From NCBI GenBank assembly GCA_006212045.1, contig PZPK01000006.1, forward strand, positions 1 through 64,000: DNA of 64,000 nt, written 5' to 3'. The notes beneath the pieces were generated by a model. The model worked only from the letters and a program-made list of their open reading frames with translations, had not been told where the DNA came from and ran no database searches. This document shows, piece after piece, positions 27,508 to 38,025 of this stretch (positions are counted from its first letter, which is position 1; every line of letters starts with the position of its first letter). Position numbers and translations under genes: made by a program. This DNA comes from Oleiphilus sp. (GTDB lineage Bacteria > Pseudomonadota > Gammaproteobacteria > Pseudomonadales > Oleiphilaceae).

Positions 27508-28326
27508 TTAGCCCAGTATTTTACGGATACCCAGCAAGGGGTTGGTAATTCTGTAGTAGCTGGTCGGCAATAGTTTATAAAGCCAGTCCACCACTTTGGC
27601 ATCGGGGCCAATCAGAATCCGGAAGGTGTTGTTACGCATACCCTTTTCAATCACTTTTGCCGCTTTTTCAGGGCTCGTCAGGGCAACGCTCGCGAAGTGT
27701 TTGGCAAAGTCCCGGGCATCAGCGCTATCCGATTCCGCAAAGTTGGCAATATTGGTTTTTATCCCCCCCGGCATGACGCACACAACATCGACGGATTTCT
27801 TCTGGAACATCAGGTCTTGTTTCAGCGCTTCGGTGAAGCCCCGCACGGCAAACTTGGAGGCATGATAGGAGCTACAGGCCGGAACAGCGATCAATCCGAA
27901 AATCGAAGCCACGTTCACGATCAGACCGCGCTCGGCTTTTTCAAGCAATGGCAGCATTTCGCGGCAGCCATTCACCACGCCATTGAAGTTAACATCCATC
28001 ACTTTGTTGAACAATGCTTCCGAGGTTTCGTCAAAATAACCGAATGGAGCCATACCCGCATTATTAACTAACACATCGATGTGGCCGGGCCCTTGCTCAA
28101 TCTCCTGTACCAGCATACGCCAGTCTTCAAGTGAGCTCACGTCGGCCTGTTTTGAGAGCAGCACGGACGATGCGACCGATTCTGTGGTTTCCGCCAGACC
28201 ATCTGCTTTGATATCGGTCAATATCAGTTGAGCACCCTCTCCGGCAAACAGCTGAGCCAGTGCCCGTCCAATGCCAGAGCCTGCTCCGGTGATCAATATG
28301 ATTTTATTATTCCAATGCTTGTTCAT
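27508..28326 (-). CDS. Short-chain dehydrogenase/reductase (almA operon)
   Basis: 272-residue classical SDR: the nucleotide-binding glycine motif TGAGSGIG is at residues 13-20 and NNAG is near 88. The catalytic set is S141, Y154 and K158 in ASIFG and YHASK. An aspartate in LTDIKADG suggests NAD preference, which is an inference. The gene overlaps the upstream hydrolase by one base (TAATG) and is the last gene of the almA-hydrolase-SDR unit. This three-gene arrangement resembles the mycobacterial mymA-type and other oil-degrader clusters. It probably oxidises or reduces an alcohol/ketone intermediate of long-chain alkane or lipid breakdown; the substrate is unknown. Confidence 0.9.
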   Translation of the reverse strand: MNKHWNNKIILITGAGSGIGRALAQLFAGEGAQLILTDIKADGLAETTESVASSVLLSKQADVSSLEDWRMLVQEIEQGPGHIDVLVNNAGMAPFGYFDETSEALFNKVMDVNFNGVVNGCREMLPLLEKAERGLIVNVASIFGLIAVPACSSYHASKFAVRGFTEALKQDLMFQKKSVDVVCVMPGGIKTNIANFAESDSADARDFAKHFASVALTSPEKAAKVIEKGMRNNTFRILIGPDAKVVDWLYKLLPTSYYRITNPLLGIRKILG

Positions 28327-29204
28327 TAACTATGCTCTTTCAAGGGTTGAGTGGATGCGGCGGCGGTGACTGTTTCCGGTTTTGCCGGAATCCAGTTGAA
28401 TATGGTGGCACGAACCTTTGGCAGGAAACTTCCTCCAACGGTCCAGTGACAGGCGCCTTCAATCGCCTTTAAACTTGCCTGGCCGGGATAAAGACTGGCA
28501 ATTTTCCTCTGAATGGACAATGGCGTTAAACGATCTTCTGTGCCCCCAATCACTAATATCGGACAGGTGATTGCTCGGCTATCCACTCGCGTTGCGGGCT
28601 TCCTGAACAAAAACCACATACCAATCTGCGTGGACGCCAGCCCGGACTCATAGGTAGCCTTCTTCAGAATTTCTTTCTGAACATCGGCAGATTGGGTCTG
28701 GGCAACTCCATAGGCAATATTTGCAAGCAACAGCTGGGTGGTTTTTCGCCACAGAGGAAAGCGAAACAGGTTGCGGCCAAACGTTCTGACCACTGACCAA
28801 CGCCAGCCATTAATGCCGGCAGGTGCAGCCGACGAAATGAGAATCAGTCGTTGACAAGGGGTCCTGGCCGCCACCAGTTGCGCCAATAGCCCGCCCATGG
28901 AATGACCCACCAGAATCGGTGGTTCCGGCAGGGACTGCACATGGGCCAGCAGCGCATCGACATATTCTTCAATACTTGTTGATGCAAGCCTTTCGCACCG
29001 ATCGGGCGACATTTCCTTGCGCGGCCAGTGATGAGGCAAGCGCGGGACATGTACCTGATAGCCTTCGTTTTCGAAGGCGAGTGTCAGTTCCTGCAAAGTC
29101 TCAGGAGTACTCCACATACCGTGCACCAGGACTACATGCGAAGTGCCTTTGGAGCTGGTGCTGATCGCCGCCGCGCGGCCCGGTTCAGGCTGCACTTTTT
29201 TCAC
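28326..29204 (-). CDS. Alpha/beta hydrolase (almA operon)
   Basis: 292 residues with the alpha/beta hydrolase fold. VVLVHGMWSTPET supplies the oxyanion region, the nucleophile is S102 in LVGHSMGG, the acid is the Asp in GGTEDRLTP, and the histidine lies in ACHWTVGG. No signal peptide is seen, so it is probably cytoplasmic. Beside a Baeyer-Villiger-type monooxygenase, the natural role would be hydrolysis of the ester that the monooxygenase makes. That is inference from context. The GTG start at 29204 lies inside the 3' end of the monooxygenase gene (20-base overlap), and the stop overlaps the SDR start, so the three are translationally coupled. Confidence 0.88.
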   Translation of the reverse strand: MKKVQPEPGRAAAISTSSKGTSHVVLVHGMWSTPETLQELTLAFENEGYQVHVPRLPHHWPRKEMSPDRCERLASTSIEEYVDALLAHVQSLPEPPILVGHSMGGLLAQLVAARTPCQRLILISSAAPAGINGWRWSVVRTFGRNLFRFPLWRKTTQLLLANIAYGVAQTQSADVQKEILKKATYESGLASTQIGMWFLFRKPATRVDSRAITCPILVIGGTEDRLTPLSIQRKIASLYPGQASLKAIEGACHWTVGGSFLPKVRATIFNWIPAKPETVTAAASTQPLKEHS

Positions 29205-30762
29205 CCGCTTTCACTGCGCTGGTGCGGCTGCACACCTTCACCTGTTCCTCAGATGTCGGAGCATTCGGCTTGTGAAATTCCGCCAACGGAGCATTATCAT
29301 CAAAGCGCAACACGCCATCGGCGAGTTTACTGTGCTTGATGGCAAACAGGTCCTTCACATAAAGATCCTTGTTGCACCAGGGAAATTCGTCTCCCTGGCT
29401 CGGCAGGATATCAAGCTTACGCAGGATGTAGCCGGACTGAAGGCCAACCAGATTCTGTCGCGGAATTTCCGGGCTACGATAGGGGTATACGCTTTCGTAG
29501 CCATGCTGCTCCATATGCTCCAGCAATCGGCAAACATAATCGAAGGTCAACTCTGCTTTCAGGGTCCACGATGAGTTGGAATAACCGAAGACCCAAACAA
29601 AGTTGGGTAACTGGCTGAACATCATCCCTTTATAATTGGTCAACTTGTGCCCTTCCACTTTGTGGCCGTCCACTCGCAGATCTATATTGCCCCATAGTTG
29701 CAGGTCGAGCCCCGTAGCCGGGACGATAATATCCGCATCAATTTCCTGCCCGGACTTCAGCAATATACCGGTTTTGGTGAATCGCTCGATATGGTCTGTG
29801 ACAACTGTCGCCTTGCCGGAACGAACAACATTAAACAGATCGGCATCCGGCACCAGTGCCATGCGCTGATCCCAAGGCTTGTAGTCCGGCTTGAAATGCA
29901 CATCCACATCAGCCGCGCCGGTCAATGCTTTGGCATTCATATTACGCACCATTTTTCTGACCATATCCGGAAATTTCTTGGACAGGACAAAGGAAAGCTG
30001 CTGTAGCGCCGTGTACTTGAAACGCATGATACGGTTGGTGATTCCCGCCGGCAGTATTCTGGACAGCACCCGAAACATCACATCGGAAGCCGGTCGCGAA
30101 TAGATATAACTGGGTGAGCGTTGCACCATGGTGACGTGCGCTGCTTTTTTCGCCATGGAAGGTACAACGGTCACGGCCGTCGCTCCACTGCCAATCACGA
30201 TCACATTTTTACCGCTGTAGTCCAGATCTTCGGGCCAATGCTGGGGATGGGCAATATCTCCTTCATAGTCATCATAGCCTTCAAAATCCGGCAGATAACC
30301 TTTTTCGTAATTATAGTAACCGGAACAGCAAGCGAAGAATTTTGCGGCAATATGATACTCCTCACCATCCCCACGCGTAATCGTGACCAGCCACCTGTTC
30401 GTGTTTGAATCCCAATTGGCGGACTTTACCTTCTGCTGAAACCGAATGTAATGATCCAGCTGCTCGTCCTGTACCAACTCATGCAGATAATGTTGAATAC
30501 GCTCTGCCGTTGCGATGTATTCACGCTCCCGCCATGGTTTGAAGGAATACGCGAAAGTGTACATATCAGAGTCAGAGCGAATCCCCGGATATTTGAACAA
30601 ATCCCAGGTCCCTCCGATATTCTTGCGTCCTTCGATCACCGCAAAAGAGCTGTGGGGACGTTTCTTTTTCAGGTTATAACACATGCCCAGGCCGGATATA
30701 CCTGCACCGACAATCAAGACATCGAGTTGCTCATAGTTCGTTTCTTTTGTTTTATTCTGCAT
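29185..30762 (-). CDS. almA: AlmA-like flavin-dependent monooxygenase (long-chain alkane/ketone)
   Basis: About 525 residues. An N-terminal FAD site (VGAGISGLG, residues 18-26) is followed by GTWDLFKYPGIRSDSDMYTF and FKPW, segments I recall as characteristic of AlmA, the enzyme required for use of long-chain n-alkanes in Acinetobacter. A Baeyer-Villiger-like fingerprint with GDIAHPQHWP and a second Rossmann motif (VIGSGATA) for NADPH follow. It inserts one oxygen atom into its substrate; the alkane role is inferred from family resemblance, and a ketone substrate is equally possible. ATG at 30762 has AGGA 8 bases upstream; an upstream in-frame ATG at 30789 lacks a site. First gene of a three-gene operon, with an AraC regulator and a heptamer repeat array just upstream. 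Confidence 0.87.
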   Translation of the reverse strand: MQNKTKETNYEQLDVLIVGAGISGLGMCYNLKKKRPHSSFAVIEGRKNIGGTWDLFKYPGIRSDSDMYTFAYSFKPWREREYIATAERIQHYLHELVQDEQLDHYIRFQQKVKSANWDSNTNRWLVTITRGDGEEYHIAAKFFACCSGYYNYEKGYLPDFEGYDDYEGDIAHPQHWPEDLDYSGKNVIVIGSGATAVTVVPSMAKKAAHVTMVQRSPSYIYSRPASDVMFRVLSRILPAGITNRIMRFKYTALQQLSFVLSKKFPDMVRKMVRNMNAKALTGAADVDVHFKPDYKPWDQRMALVPDADLFNVVRSGKATVVTDHIERFTKTGILLKSGQEIDADIIVPATGLDLQLWGNIDLRVDGHKVEGHKLTNYKGMMFSQLPNFVWVFGYSNSSWTLKAELTFDYVCRLLEHMEQHGYESVYPYRSPEIPRQNLVGLQSGYILRKLDILPSQGDEFPWCNKDLYVKDLFAIKHSKLADGVLRFDDNAPLAEFHKPNAPTSEEQVKVCSRTSAVKAGEKSAA

Positions 30763-30989
30763 GCGCCAGATCCTGATATTCTGCTTCATATGTGTGAAGA
30801 ATGACTCGATGAACAGATTAGTGACCGGCGGTCACATTTTCGATGCCGACGATGTTTGTTTCTTGATATTAGCGGCCAAATGGCTGCAAAAAGCAGTCTG
30901 GATGTGACAGGGATCTAATTTTCAGACACAAAGGAAAACACGCTACGGAAGCAGATCAGCAAAGGAGTCATCTCACACGCCGGACGTCA

Positions 30990-31000
30990 GACGGGAGACG
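30990..31000 (-). repeat. Inverted short copy of the heptamer repeat
   Basis: GACGGGAGACG reads CGTCTCCCGTC on the minus strand, one and a half units of the same heptamer that forms the main array 63 bases away. The two copies are in opposite orientation, so the intervening DNA could fold into a stem-loop. Confidence 0.7.
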
Positions 31001-31063
31001 CTGAACAAAAAAGAACGAGGCATTGGAAATGAAATAGGTGTCCACTAAAACGGAGTCACCTCA

Positions 31064-31119
31064 GTCTCCCGTCTCCCGTCTCCCGTCTCCCGTCTCCCGT
31101 CTCCCGTCTCCCGTCTCCC
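31064..31119. repeat. Perfect 7-bp tandem repeat array, 8 copies of GTCTCCC
   Basis: Eight uninterrupted, identical copies of GTCTCCC occupy 56 bases, 20 bases beyond the stop codon of the AraC-family gene. The repeat period of seven has no spacers and is not coding. The same heptamer family makes up the array at 1-116. Complete identity between copies suggests recent or ongoing expansion. Confidence 0.97.
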
Positions 31120-31139
31120 GACATAATAAACCTGATGCG

Positions 31140-32168
31140 TTAGAAATCCCCTCTCTGACAGGATTCCAAATACGCTGTTGGTGACATCGCGAACCAGCGG
31201 TGGAACGCTTTGTAGAAACTGCTGGAATCTTTGTATCCCAATTTCCAAGCGATCGCAGTCACCTTAAGGCCCGCTTTGAGCATTTTCAGAGCCTCGTCCT
31301 TTTTCACACCGTCATGCAGGGTCTGAAAATCTGTGCCCTCTTTCCTGAGCTGTCGATACAGGGTTTGTCGGCTCATCGCCAAAGCCCGACTACTGTCATT
31401 GACGGAAATGGCGGCCCCTGACTTAAGCGACTGTTGAATCATCACTTTTACCTTTTCCTTAACAGGCATCGCAGCCTTGATATCCGCAAGCGCTTGAGAG
31501 GCCTCTCTTCTTATTATGTTTTTCAGAAGTGGATTGTTTCCAAGTACCGGCAATTCCAGGATTTGTCTGTCCAGCACAAGATGGTTCGTCATACATGCGA
31601 ACTCGATGTTCTGTCCAAAAACACAATGAAACTTTTTCTCGTAAACCGGGGCAGCAAACGAAAATCCCGCACGGTTAACGGGAAAAACATGTCCGCTCAA
31701 AGCGCGTGCCCACGCGATCATGGCCGACATGCTTCTTTCGATGGCCATATCCGGATAGCCGCGCTTTTTACGCAAACTGAATACCAGCTGTACGTGTTGC
31801 TTATCTTCCTGCACATCCCAGCTCTCAGAGGGATTCATTAATTGAATATTGTTACGGAAGATCGCCAATGCTTCCCGCAGGTTACGGGACTGACTCACCC
31901 AACTTGCCAGCAAACCTTTTGCCTCGGGATTAATCATCTGGCCGATCTCCAGGCCCACCCCCCGCCCGGCATCGTGCGAGGCAATGGTTTGCCACAGGGT
32001 GATAAAAGCAGCTTCAGGAATTCGAGCACTTGCATTTTCTGGTGCAGGTCTGTCCACACCAAGGTTTCGGAGGTCTTTGACCGACATAAATCCAAGCGCC
32101 TTGCATGTTTCAACCAGATCCTGGGCGGCGAATCGTGAAACAGTCGTTGCAGGCTGATTTGAGCTCAT
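31140..32168 (-). CDS. AraC-family transcriptional regulator
   Basis: About 342 residues. The N-terminal two-thirds resembles the arabinose-binding-like domain (PF12625 type) common in regulators of lipid and hydrocarbon genes. The C-terminal ~85 residues form the double helix-turn-helix: SRALAMSRQTLYRQLRKEGTDF and the second motif VTAIAWKLGYKDSSSFYKAFHRWFAMSPTAYL. Residues up to ~30 of a longer frame (start 32258) begin with a TTG lacking a ribosome site, so the ATG at 32168 is preferred, although its own site is weak. Located upstream of and codirectional with almA, and divergent from the lipoprotein hydrolase; it may control either or both. The inducer is unknown. Confidence 0.88.
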   Translation of the reverse strand: MSSNQPATTVSRFAAQDLVETCKALGFMSVKDLRNLGVDRPAPENASARIPEAAFITLWQTIASHDAGRGVGLEIGQMINPEAKGLLASWVSQSRNLREALAIFRNNIQLMNPSESWDVQEDKQHVQLVFSLRKKRGYPDMAIERSMSAMIAWARALSGHVFPVNRAGFSFAAPVYEKKFHCVFGQNIEFACMTNHLVLDRQILELPVLGNNPLLKNIIRREASQALADIKAAMPVKEKVKVMIQQSLKSGAAISVNDSSRALAMSRQTLYRQLRKEGTDFQTLHDGVKKDEALKMLKAGLKVTAIAWKLGYKDSSSFYKAFHRWFAMSPTAYLESCQRGDF

Positions 32169-32272
32169 GGTTGTTACCAATTGACAGTATCTCGTTACTG
32201 GCGGACCTATGTAGGCGGTCAATATGTGCTTAAGATCAGGGTTAAACAAGATGCTCAAGGATACAAGTTGTA

Positions 32273-33190
32273 ATGATAAAAAACTCTGTTTTGATCGTGG
32301 GTCTGTGTGTAATTCTCAGCGCATGCGGAGATGCTATCGATGCAAGCTGGCTGGAAAGCAAGTACACAGACGCGTCCTCAAAATTTATAAACCTGAATGG
32401 ACAACGGGTGCATTTCAGGGATGAGGGCGCCGGTGAAGTGGTCGTACTGATCCACGGAACTGCTTCCTCATTGCATACCTGGAACGACTGGACTGGCCTC
32501 CTGAAACATCAATTTCGGGTGATCCGTATGGACCTGCCGGGTTTTGGCTTAACCGGCCCGAACCGGAATGATGCTTATGAAGTCTCTGACGATGTCAGGT
32601 TTCTGTCTGATTTTCTGGCCGCTCTGAACATAGATTCAGCCCATATTGCGGGTAGCTCACTGGGGGGGCGCATTGCCTGGCAGTTTGCTCTGGAGAAGCC
32701 AAAGCAAGTGAAAAGCCTCACATTGATGAACGCGCTGGGTTACCCTCAGGAACGATGGCCACCGCCCATCGAGATGGCGCAGTGGCCAATGATCGACAAA
32801 GTCATGGAAAACTTCTCGCCACGCTTTATGTTCAGGATCGGCCTGGAAGATGTTTATTACGAAGACGCGATGGTGACGGAAACGCTGGTCGATCGCTACT
32901 ACGAACTGTCCCGCTATCCGGGCAATCGTGCGGCCTTCCCCAAACGCGTAAAGGCGAGGCTGGACAAGGATTCCTCATATATCCCGGAAATACGGGTCCC
33001 GACCCTGATTATGTGGGGCATTGAGGACTTATACTTCCCGGCTGAAAACGCTTACCGCTTTCACAAAGACATTCCGGGTTCCGAAGTGCTCGTGTTCCCG
33101 GAAGTCGGGCACCTGCCAATGGAAGAAAGACCGATACAATCTGCAGAACATTTTATGCAGTTCTTGAATGGCCTGGGTAGCCCTGGGTAA
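32273..33190 (+). CDS. Alpha/beta hydrolase, predicted lipoprotein
   Basis: 305 residues with a lipoprotein signal: hydrophobic VLIVGLCVILSAC, cysteine C18 in the lipobox LSAC. The hydrolase fold follows: LIHGTASSLHTW, MDLPGFGLTGP, nucleophile S129 in GSSLGG, an acidic residue in MWGIEDLYFP, and the catalytic histidine in EVGHLPMEE. A membrane-anchored esterase or lipase facing the periplasm or outer membrane is predicted. It is the only plus-strand gene between mreC and mreB. The ATG has AAGGA about 12 bases upstream. A strong bidirectional terminator lies 65 bases beyond its stop. Confidence 0.9.
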   Translation: MIKNSVLIVGLCVILSACGDAIDASWLESKYTDASSKFINLNGQRVHFRDEGAGEVVVLIHGTASSLHTWNDWTGLLKHQFRVIRMDLPGFGLTGPNRNDAYEVSDDVRFLSDFLAALNIDSAHIAGSSLGGRIAWQFALEKPKQVKSLTLMNALGYPQERWPPPIEMAQWPMIDKVMENFSPRFMFRIGLEDVYYEDAMVTETLVDRYYELSRYPGNRAAFPKRVKARLDKDSSYIPEIRVPTLIMWGIEDLYFPAENAYRFHKDIPGSEVLVFPEVGHLPMEERPIQSAEHFMQFLNGLGSPG

Positions 33191-33255
33191 CGCTCACTAA
33201 GCTCTCCAGATACCAGACAGGGGCGATGGCTTTTCAAAACCTGAACACGATAACC

Positions 33256-33286
33256 AAAAAAACGCGCTTAAGAGCGCGTTTTTTTG
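33256..33286. terminator. Bidirectional Rho-independent terminator
   Basis: An 8-bp stem AACGCGCT/AGCGCGTT with a TAAG loop is flanked by an A-run on the left and seven T residues on the right, so it works in both directions. It ends the lipoprotein hydrolase on the plus strand and mreB on the minus strand. This implies that mreB is not cotranscribed with mreC/mreD here. Confidence 0.93.
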
Positions 33287-33300
33287 GGGACAATCTCGAA

Positions 33301-34347
<1,047 letters not shown>

Positions 34348-34566
34348 TCAACCTGAGTTTCAGTCTTTGGAATAATCGCGCAACTTTAACAATGGCGCTG
34401 GATTTGGGCAAGGTACAAATGCTTCATGAACGATAATTAAAGGCGGAACTGTACAGAAAACAACCAAGCGAGTGAATCCTTTGCCAAATCTGTTTCCCTC
34501 AGCCCTTTCCTGCTATCATGAGCGCCCTTTTTTTCATGCAGATTTAACACTCCAGGGGTAAGACTC

Positions 34567-34854
34567 ATGTCGTTCTCATCTGACGATATTAAAAACGTTG
34601 CCACGCTCGCCCGCCTTCATGTGGACGAGGAAAAGGTCGAAAAGCTGGGCCAAGACATCAACAACATCCTGGCACTGGTTGACCAGTTGAAAGCCGTGGA
34701 TACCACCGGCATCGAACCTATGGCCCACCCTATGGACGCTGTGCAAATACTGCGTGCAGATGAAGTCACTGAAACCGACCAACGCGAAAAATTCCAGGCC
34801 TGTGCACCGGCCACGGAAGAGGGACTGTATCTGGTACCCAAGGTGATCGAATAA
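34567..34854 (+). CDS. gatC: Asp-tRNA(Asn)/Glu-tRNA(Gln) amidotransferase subunit C
   Basis: 95 residues matching GatC throughout (DIKNVATLARLHVDEEK, ILALVDQLKAVDTTGIEPMAHP, ETDQREKFQACAPATEEGLYLVPKVIE). GatC wraps around GatA and stabilises the GatCAB complex, which amidates mischarged Glu-tRNA(Gln) and/or Asp-tRNA(Asn). CAGGGG precedes the ATG at a good distance. First gene of gatCAB, divergent from mreB. Confidence 0.98.
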   Translation: MSFSSDDIKNVATLARLHVDEEKVEKLGQDINNILALVDQLKAVDTTGIEPMAHPMDAVQILRADEVTETDQREKFQACAPATEEGLYLVPKVIE

Positions 34855-34942
34855 TTCCGGGATGCACCTGGAAAAATACATTGCACTGTTTGCACAAGCA
34901 CCGCTCTAGAATAAACCAAGCCGAGTGAATAGAAGAACCAGC

Positions 34943-36406
34943 ATGTTAGACAAATCAATCAAAGAACTTTCCGAGGGCCTTCAGTCGGGCGCTTTTTCCA
35001 GTGTCGAACTGACTCAACGCTATCTGGACCGTATCACCCGGCTCGACAGCCGTTACAACAGCTTTGTCACCGTCGATGAAGCCTCGGCAATGGCCCAGGC
35101 GAAAGCGGCCGATGCCCGCATTGCAAAAGGCGAAGCCACACTATGGACAGGTATCCCGCTGGCCCATAAAGACGTATTCTGCACCGACGGTCTGCGCACC
35201 ACCTGCGGCTCCAGAATGCTGGAAAATTTCGTACCGCCCTACGATGCCACTGTCACTGCCAATTTCAAGCAGGCTGGCGCAGTTTGTCTCGGCAAAACCA
35301 ATATGGATGAATTCGCGATGGGTTCATCCAATGAAAACAGCTACTTCGGCAAGGTGATTAACCCCTGGAGCGATGAAATTGAGCGGGTGCCCGGGGGCTC
35401 TTCCGGTGGATCTGCCGCGGCGGTTGCGGCCCGGCTCGCGCCGGTGGCAACAGGCACCGATACCGGCGGTTCGATAAGACAACCAGCCTCTTTCTGTGGC
35501 ATCACCGGCCTCAAACCTACCTATGGTCGCGTCTCCCGTTACGGCATGATCGCCTACGCCTCCAGTCTTGATCAGGGCGGGCCTATGGCACGGAGCGCCG
35601 AAGATGCCGCATTGATGCTGCAAGTCATGGCTGGCCACGATCCGAAAGATTCCACCAGTATCAAACAGGATGTGCCGGACTATGCCGCGGCACTTGAACA
35701 GAGCATCAAAGGTTTACGCATCGGGCTTCCCAGGGAGTTCTTCAATGCCCAGCTGGACAGCCGCATTCAGAACATTCTGCAGGATGCCATCAAGGTCCTG
35801 GAAGCACAGGGCGCCATTTTTTCCGAGGTCTCCCTGCCCAATGTCGAGCTTGGCATTCCGGCCTACTACGTGATTGCACCCGCCGAATGCTCCGCCAACC
35901 TGAGTCGGTTTGACGGTGTCCGTTATGGCCATCGTTGCGAAGCCCCCGAAGATCTGATGGATCTGTATATGCGCAGCCGCTCGGAAGGCTTTGGAGATGA
36001 AGTGCAACGACGTATCCTGATTGGTACCTATGCGCTGTCTGCAGGCTATTATGATGCTTATTACGGCAAGGCCCAGCAGGTCAGACGTTTAATCAAGAAT
36101 GACTATGTGAACGCCTTTGGCAACGTCGACGTCATTCTGTCGCCAACCACCCCCTCCACGACCTTTGGCATTGGTTCAAAAGGCGAAGATCCGGTACAGA
36201 TGTATCTGGAAGATATCTATACCATCACCACTAATCTGGCAGGCCTGCCAGGTATTTCGCTCCCCGCCGGCCAGATTGATGGCCTACCGATCGGGATGCA
36301 ACTGACGGGTAATTACTTCGATGAGGCCCGCATATTGAACGTTGCGCACCAGTTCCAGAACGCAACAGACTGGCACACCCAAGCCCCACACGGCATTCAT
36401 GACTAG
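34943..36406 (+). CDS. gatA: Asp-tRNA(Asn)/Glu-tRNA(Gln) amidotransferase subunit A
   Basis: 487 residues of the amidase-signature family. The Ser-cisSer-Lys site is visible as K76 (PLAHKDVF), the Ser pair at 153-154 in [10 protein letters not shown], and S177 in TDTGGSIRQ. GatA hydrolyses glutamine and delivers ammonia to GatB through an internal channel. ATG at 34943 ([10 protein letters not shown]) is chosen over a GTG at 34925 because AGAAGA lies just upstream of it and the product then fits the family start. It follows gatC by 88 bases and precedes gatB by 19. Confidence 0.98.
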   Translation: MLDKSIKELSEGLQSGAFSSVELTQRYLDRITRLDSRYNSFVTVDEASAMAQAKAADARIAKGEATLWTGIPLAHKDVFCTDGLRTTCGSRMLENFVPPYDATVTANFKQAGAVCLGKTNMDEFAMGSSNENSYFGKVINPWSDEIERVPGGSSGGSAAAVAARLAPVATGTDTGGSIRQPASFCGITGLKPTYGRVSRYGMIAYASSLDQGGPMARSAEDAALMLQVMAGHDPKDSTSIKQDVPDYAAALEQSIKGLRIGLPREFFNAQLDSRIQNILQDAIKVLEAQGAIFSEVSLPNVELGIPAYYVIAPAECSANLSRFDGVRYGHRCEAPEDLMDLYMRSRSEGFGDEVQRRILIGTYALSAGYYDAYYGKAQQVRRLIKNDYVNAFGNVDVILSPTTPSTTFGIGSKGEDPVQMYLEDIYTITTNLAGLPGISLPAGQIDGLPIGMQLTGNYFDEARILNVAHQFQNATDWHTQAPHGIHD

Positions 36407-36425
36407 CAGGACAGGAGTAGAGACT

Positions 36426-37874
36426 ATGCAATGGGAAACAGTCATCGGGCTTGAAATTCACGTTCAGCTAGCGACCAAATCAAAAATATTTTCAGGCTCC
36501 TCCACCGCCTTCGGTGCCGAGCCCAATACGCAGGCCAGTGCGGTTGATCTGGCACTACCCGGTACCCTGCCGGTTCCGAATGAGCAGGCGTTCCGTTATG
36601 CCATATTATTCGGTCTGGCGATCGACGCCGAGATCAACAAACGTTCGGTATTCGAGCGTAAAAACTATTTTTATCCGGATTTGCCCAAGGGCTATCAGAC
36701 CACCCAGCTGGACAAGCCCATTGTCGGACCGGGCCATGTAGAGGTTGATCTGCCGGATGGTTCCAGCAAAACCGTGCGCATTCATCATGCTCATCTGGAA
36801 GAGGATGCGGGAAAATCATTGCACGAAGATTTTCACGGCATGTCAGGGATCGACCTGAATCGCGCAGGAACGCCTTTGATTGAGATCGTCACCGAACCCG
36901 ATATGCGCTCTTCAGAAGAAGCGGTTGCTTTCGCCAAGAAATTGCATTCGATCGTCACGTCGCTGGGTATTTGCGACGGCGATATGTCGCAGGGCTCGAT
37001 GCGCTTTGATGTCAACATCTCGGTGCGCCCTGTCGGTCAGGAAGAATATGGCACACGCACGGAAACCAAAAACCTGAACTCCTTCCGCTTTATGGAGCGC
37101 GCCATCAAGCTGGAAGTCGAGCGGCAGATTGATGTCATCGAGGACGGTGGCAGAATCGTACAGGAAACCCGTCTTTATGATGGAGATAAGGACCTGTCCC
37201 GCTCCATGCGCAGCAAGGAAGAAGCGAACGATTACCGCTACTTCCCCTGCCCTGACCTGTTACCCGTGGTCTTCGAAGATGACTACATCGAAGCCCTGAA
37301 AGAACAGATGCCGGAACTGCCGGATGCCCGCAAAGCGCGCTTTGTGGCGCAATACAGTTTGTCGGATTACGATGCGTCGATTTTGTCTGCCGATGCCGCC
37401 ACTGCGCAGTACTTCGAAACCGTTGCAGAACATGCTGGCGACGCCAAGCTTTCTGCCAACTGGGTGATGGGTGAACTTTCCGGTCGGCTTAACAGTGAAG
37501 ACATTCTGATTCAGAACTGCCCGGTATCGGCAAAGGCCCTTGGTCAGCTGGTATTGCGCGTCAAGGATGGCACCATTTCATCCTCGGGCGCGAAGAAGGT
37601 CTTTGGTATTCTGTGGCAGGGTGAGCAAAACGATGTCGATCAGATCATCGACCAGGAAGGCCTGAAACAGGTCTCCGATACCGGCGCTCTGGAAGCCATG
37701 GTAGACGAAGTGCTGGCGGGCATGCCCGATCAAATCGCACAGTACAAAGCCGCGGATGAGAAGAAACGCAAGAAACTGATGGGTGGCTTTATGGGGCCTC
37801 TGATGAAAGCCTCCAAAGGTCAGGGCAATCCCAAGTTGTTCAATGAAATTTTACAGAGAAAACTGAATGGCTAG
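36426..37874 (+). CDS. gatB: Asp-tRNA(Asn)/Glu-tRNA(Gln) amidotransferase subunit B
   Basis: 482 residues beginning [22 protein letters not shown], the family start. The kinase-like core contains [14 protein letters not shown], the HLEEDAGKS motif and [14 protein letters not shown]. The C-terminal YqeY-like tail domain binds the tRNA elbow. GatB phosphorylates the mischarged amino acid and transfers ammonia to it. ATG at 36426 has AGGAG at ideal spacing; the open frame extends upstream into gatA but that part is not translated product. Last gene of gatCAB. Confidence 0.98.
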   Translation: MQWETVIGLEIHVQLATKSKIFSGSSTAFGAEPNTQASAVDLALPGTLPVPNEQAFRYAILFGLAIDAEINKRSVFERKNYFYPDLPKGYQTTQLDKPIVGPGHVEVDLPDGSSKTVRIHHAHLEEDAGKSLHEDFHGMSGIDLNRAGTPLIEIVTEPDMRSSEEAVAFAKKLHSIVTSLGICDGDMSQGSMRFDVNISVRPVGQEEYGTRTETKNLNSFRFMERAIKLEVERQIDVIEDGGRIVQETRLYDGDKDLSRSMRSKEEANDYRYFPCPDLLPVVFEDDYIEALKEQMPELPDARKARFVAQYSLSDYDASILSADAATAQYFETVAEHAGDAKLSANWVMGELSGRLNSEDILIQNCPVSAKALGQLVLRVKDGTISSSGAKKVFGILWQGEQNDVDQIIDQEGLKQVSDTGALEAMVDEVLAGMPDQIAQYKAADEKKRKKLMGGFMGPLMKASKGQGNPKLFNEILQRKLNG

Positions 37875-38025
37875 GCAATACCATCCTCTTATTGGCACAA
37901 GGTGATAGAGGTGTAAAACATAGTGAGCGCATAGCAAGTCTCATTCAGGCACTTCAGCTTGGGTTAGAACATGTGCTCACTATCTCATCAGTTGAATCAC
38001 GCAGCCTTTGCGAGGAACCTTTGAC

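Larger units (their letters stand above)
30763..31139. other. Regulatory/repeat region between almA and the AraC-family gene
   Basis: About 375 bases. It should contain the almA promoter, and it holds the heptamer array (31064-31119) and an inverted two-unit copy at 30990-31000. Between 30790 and 30960 no gene or clear promoter could be identified. Confidence 0.6.

Noticed and set aside
31045-31248. A 67-codon minus-strand frame through the heptamer array encoding repeated GRRETGD units
   Set aside because: It is produced by the 7-base repeat read in three frames and overlaps the AraC gene in another frame; no ribosome-binding site.
36342-36425. Extended N-terminus of gatB
   Set aside because: It overlaps the 3' end of gatA, and the family-conserved start with AGGAG is at 36426.
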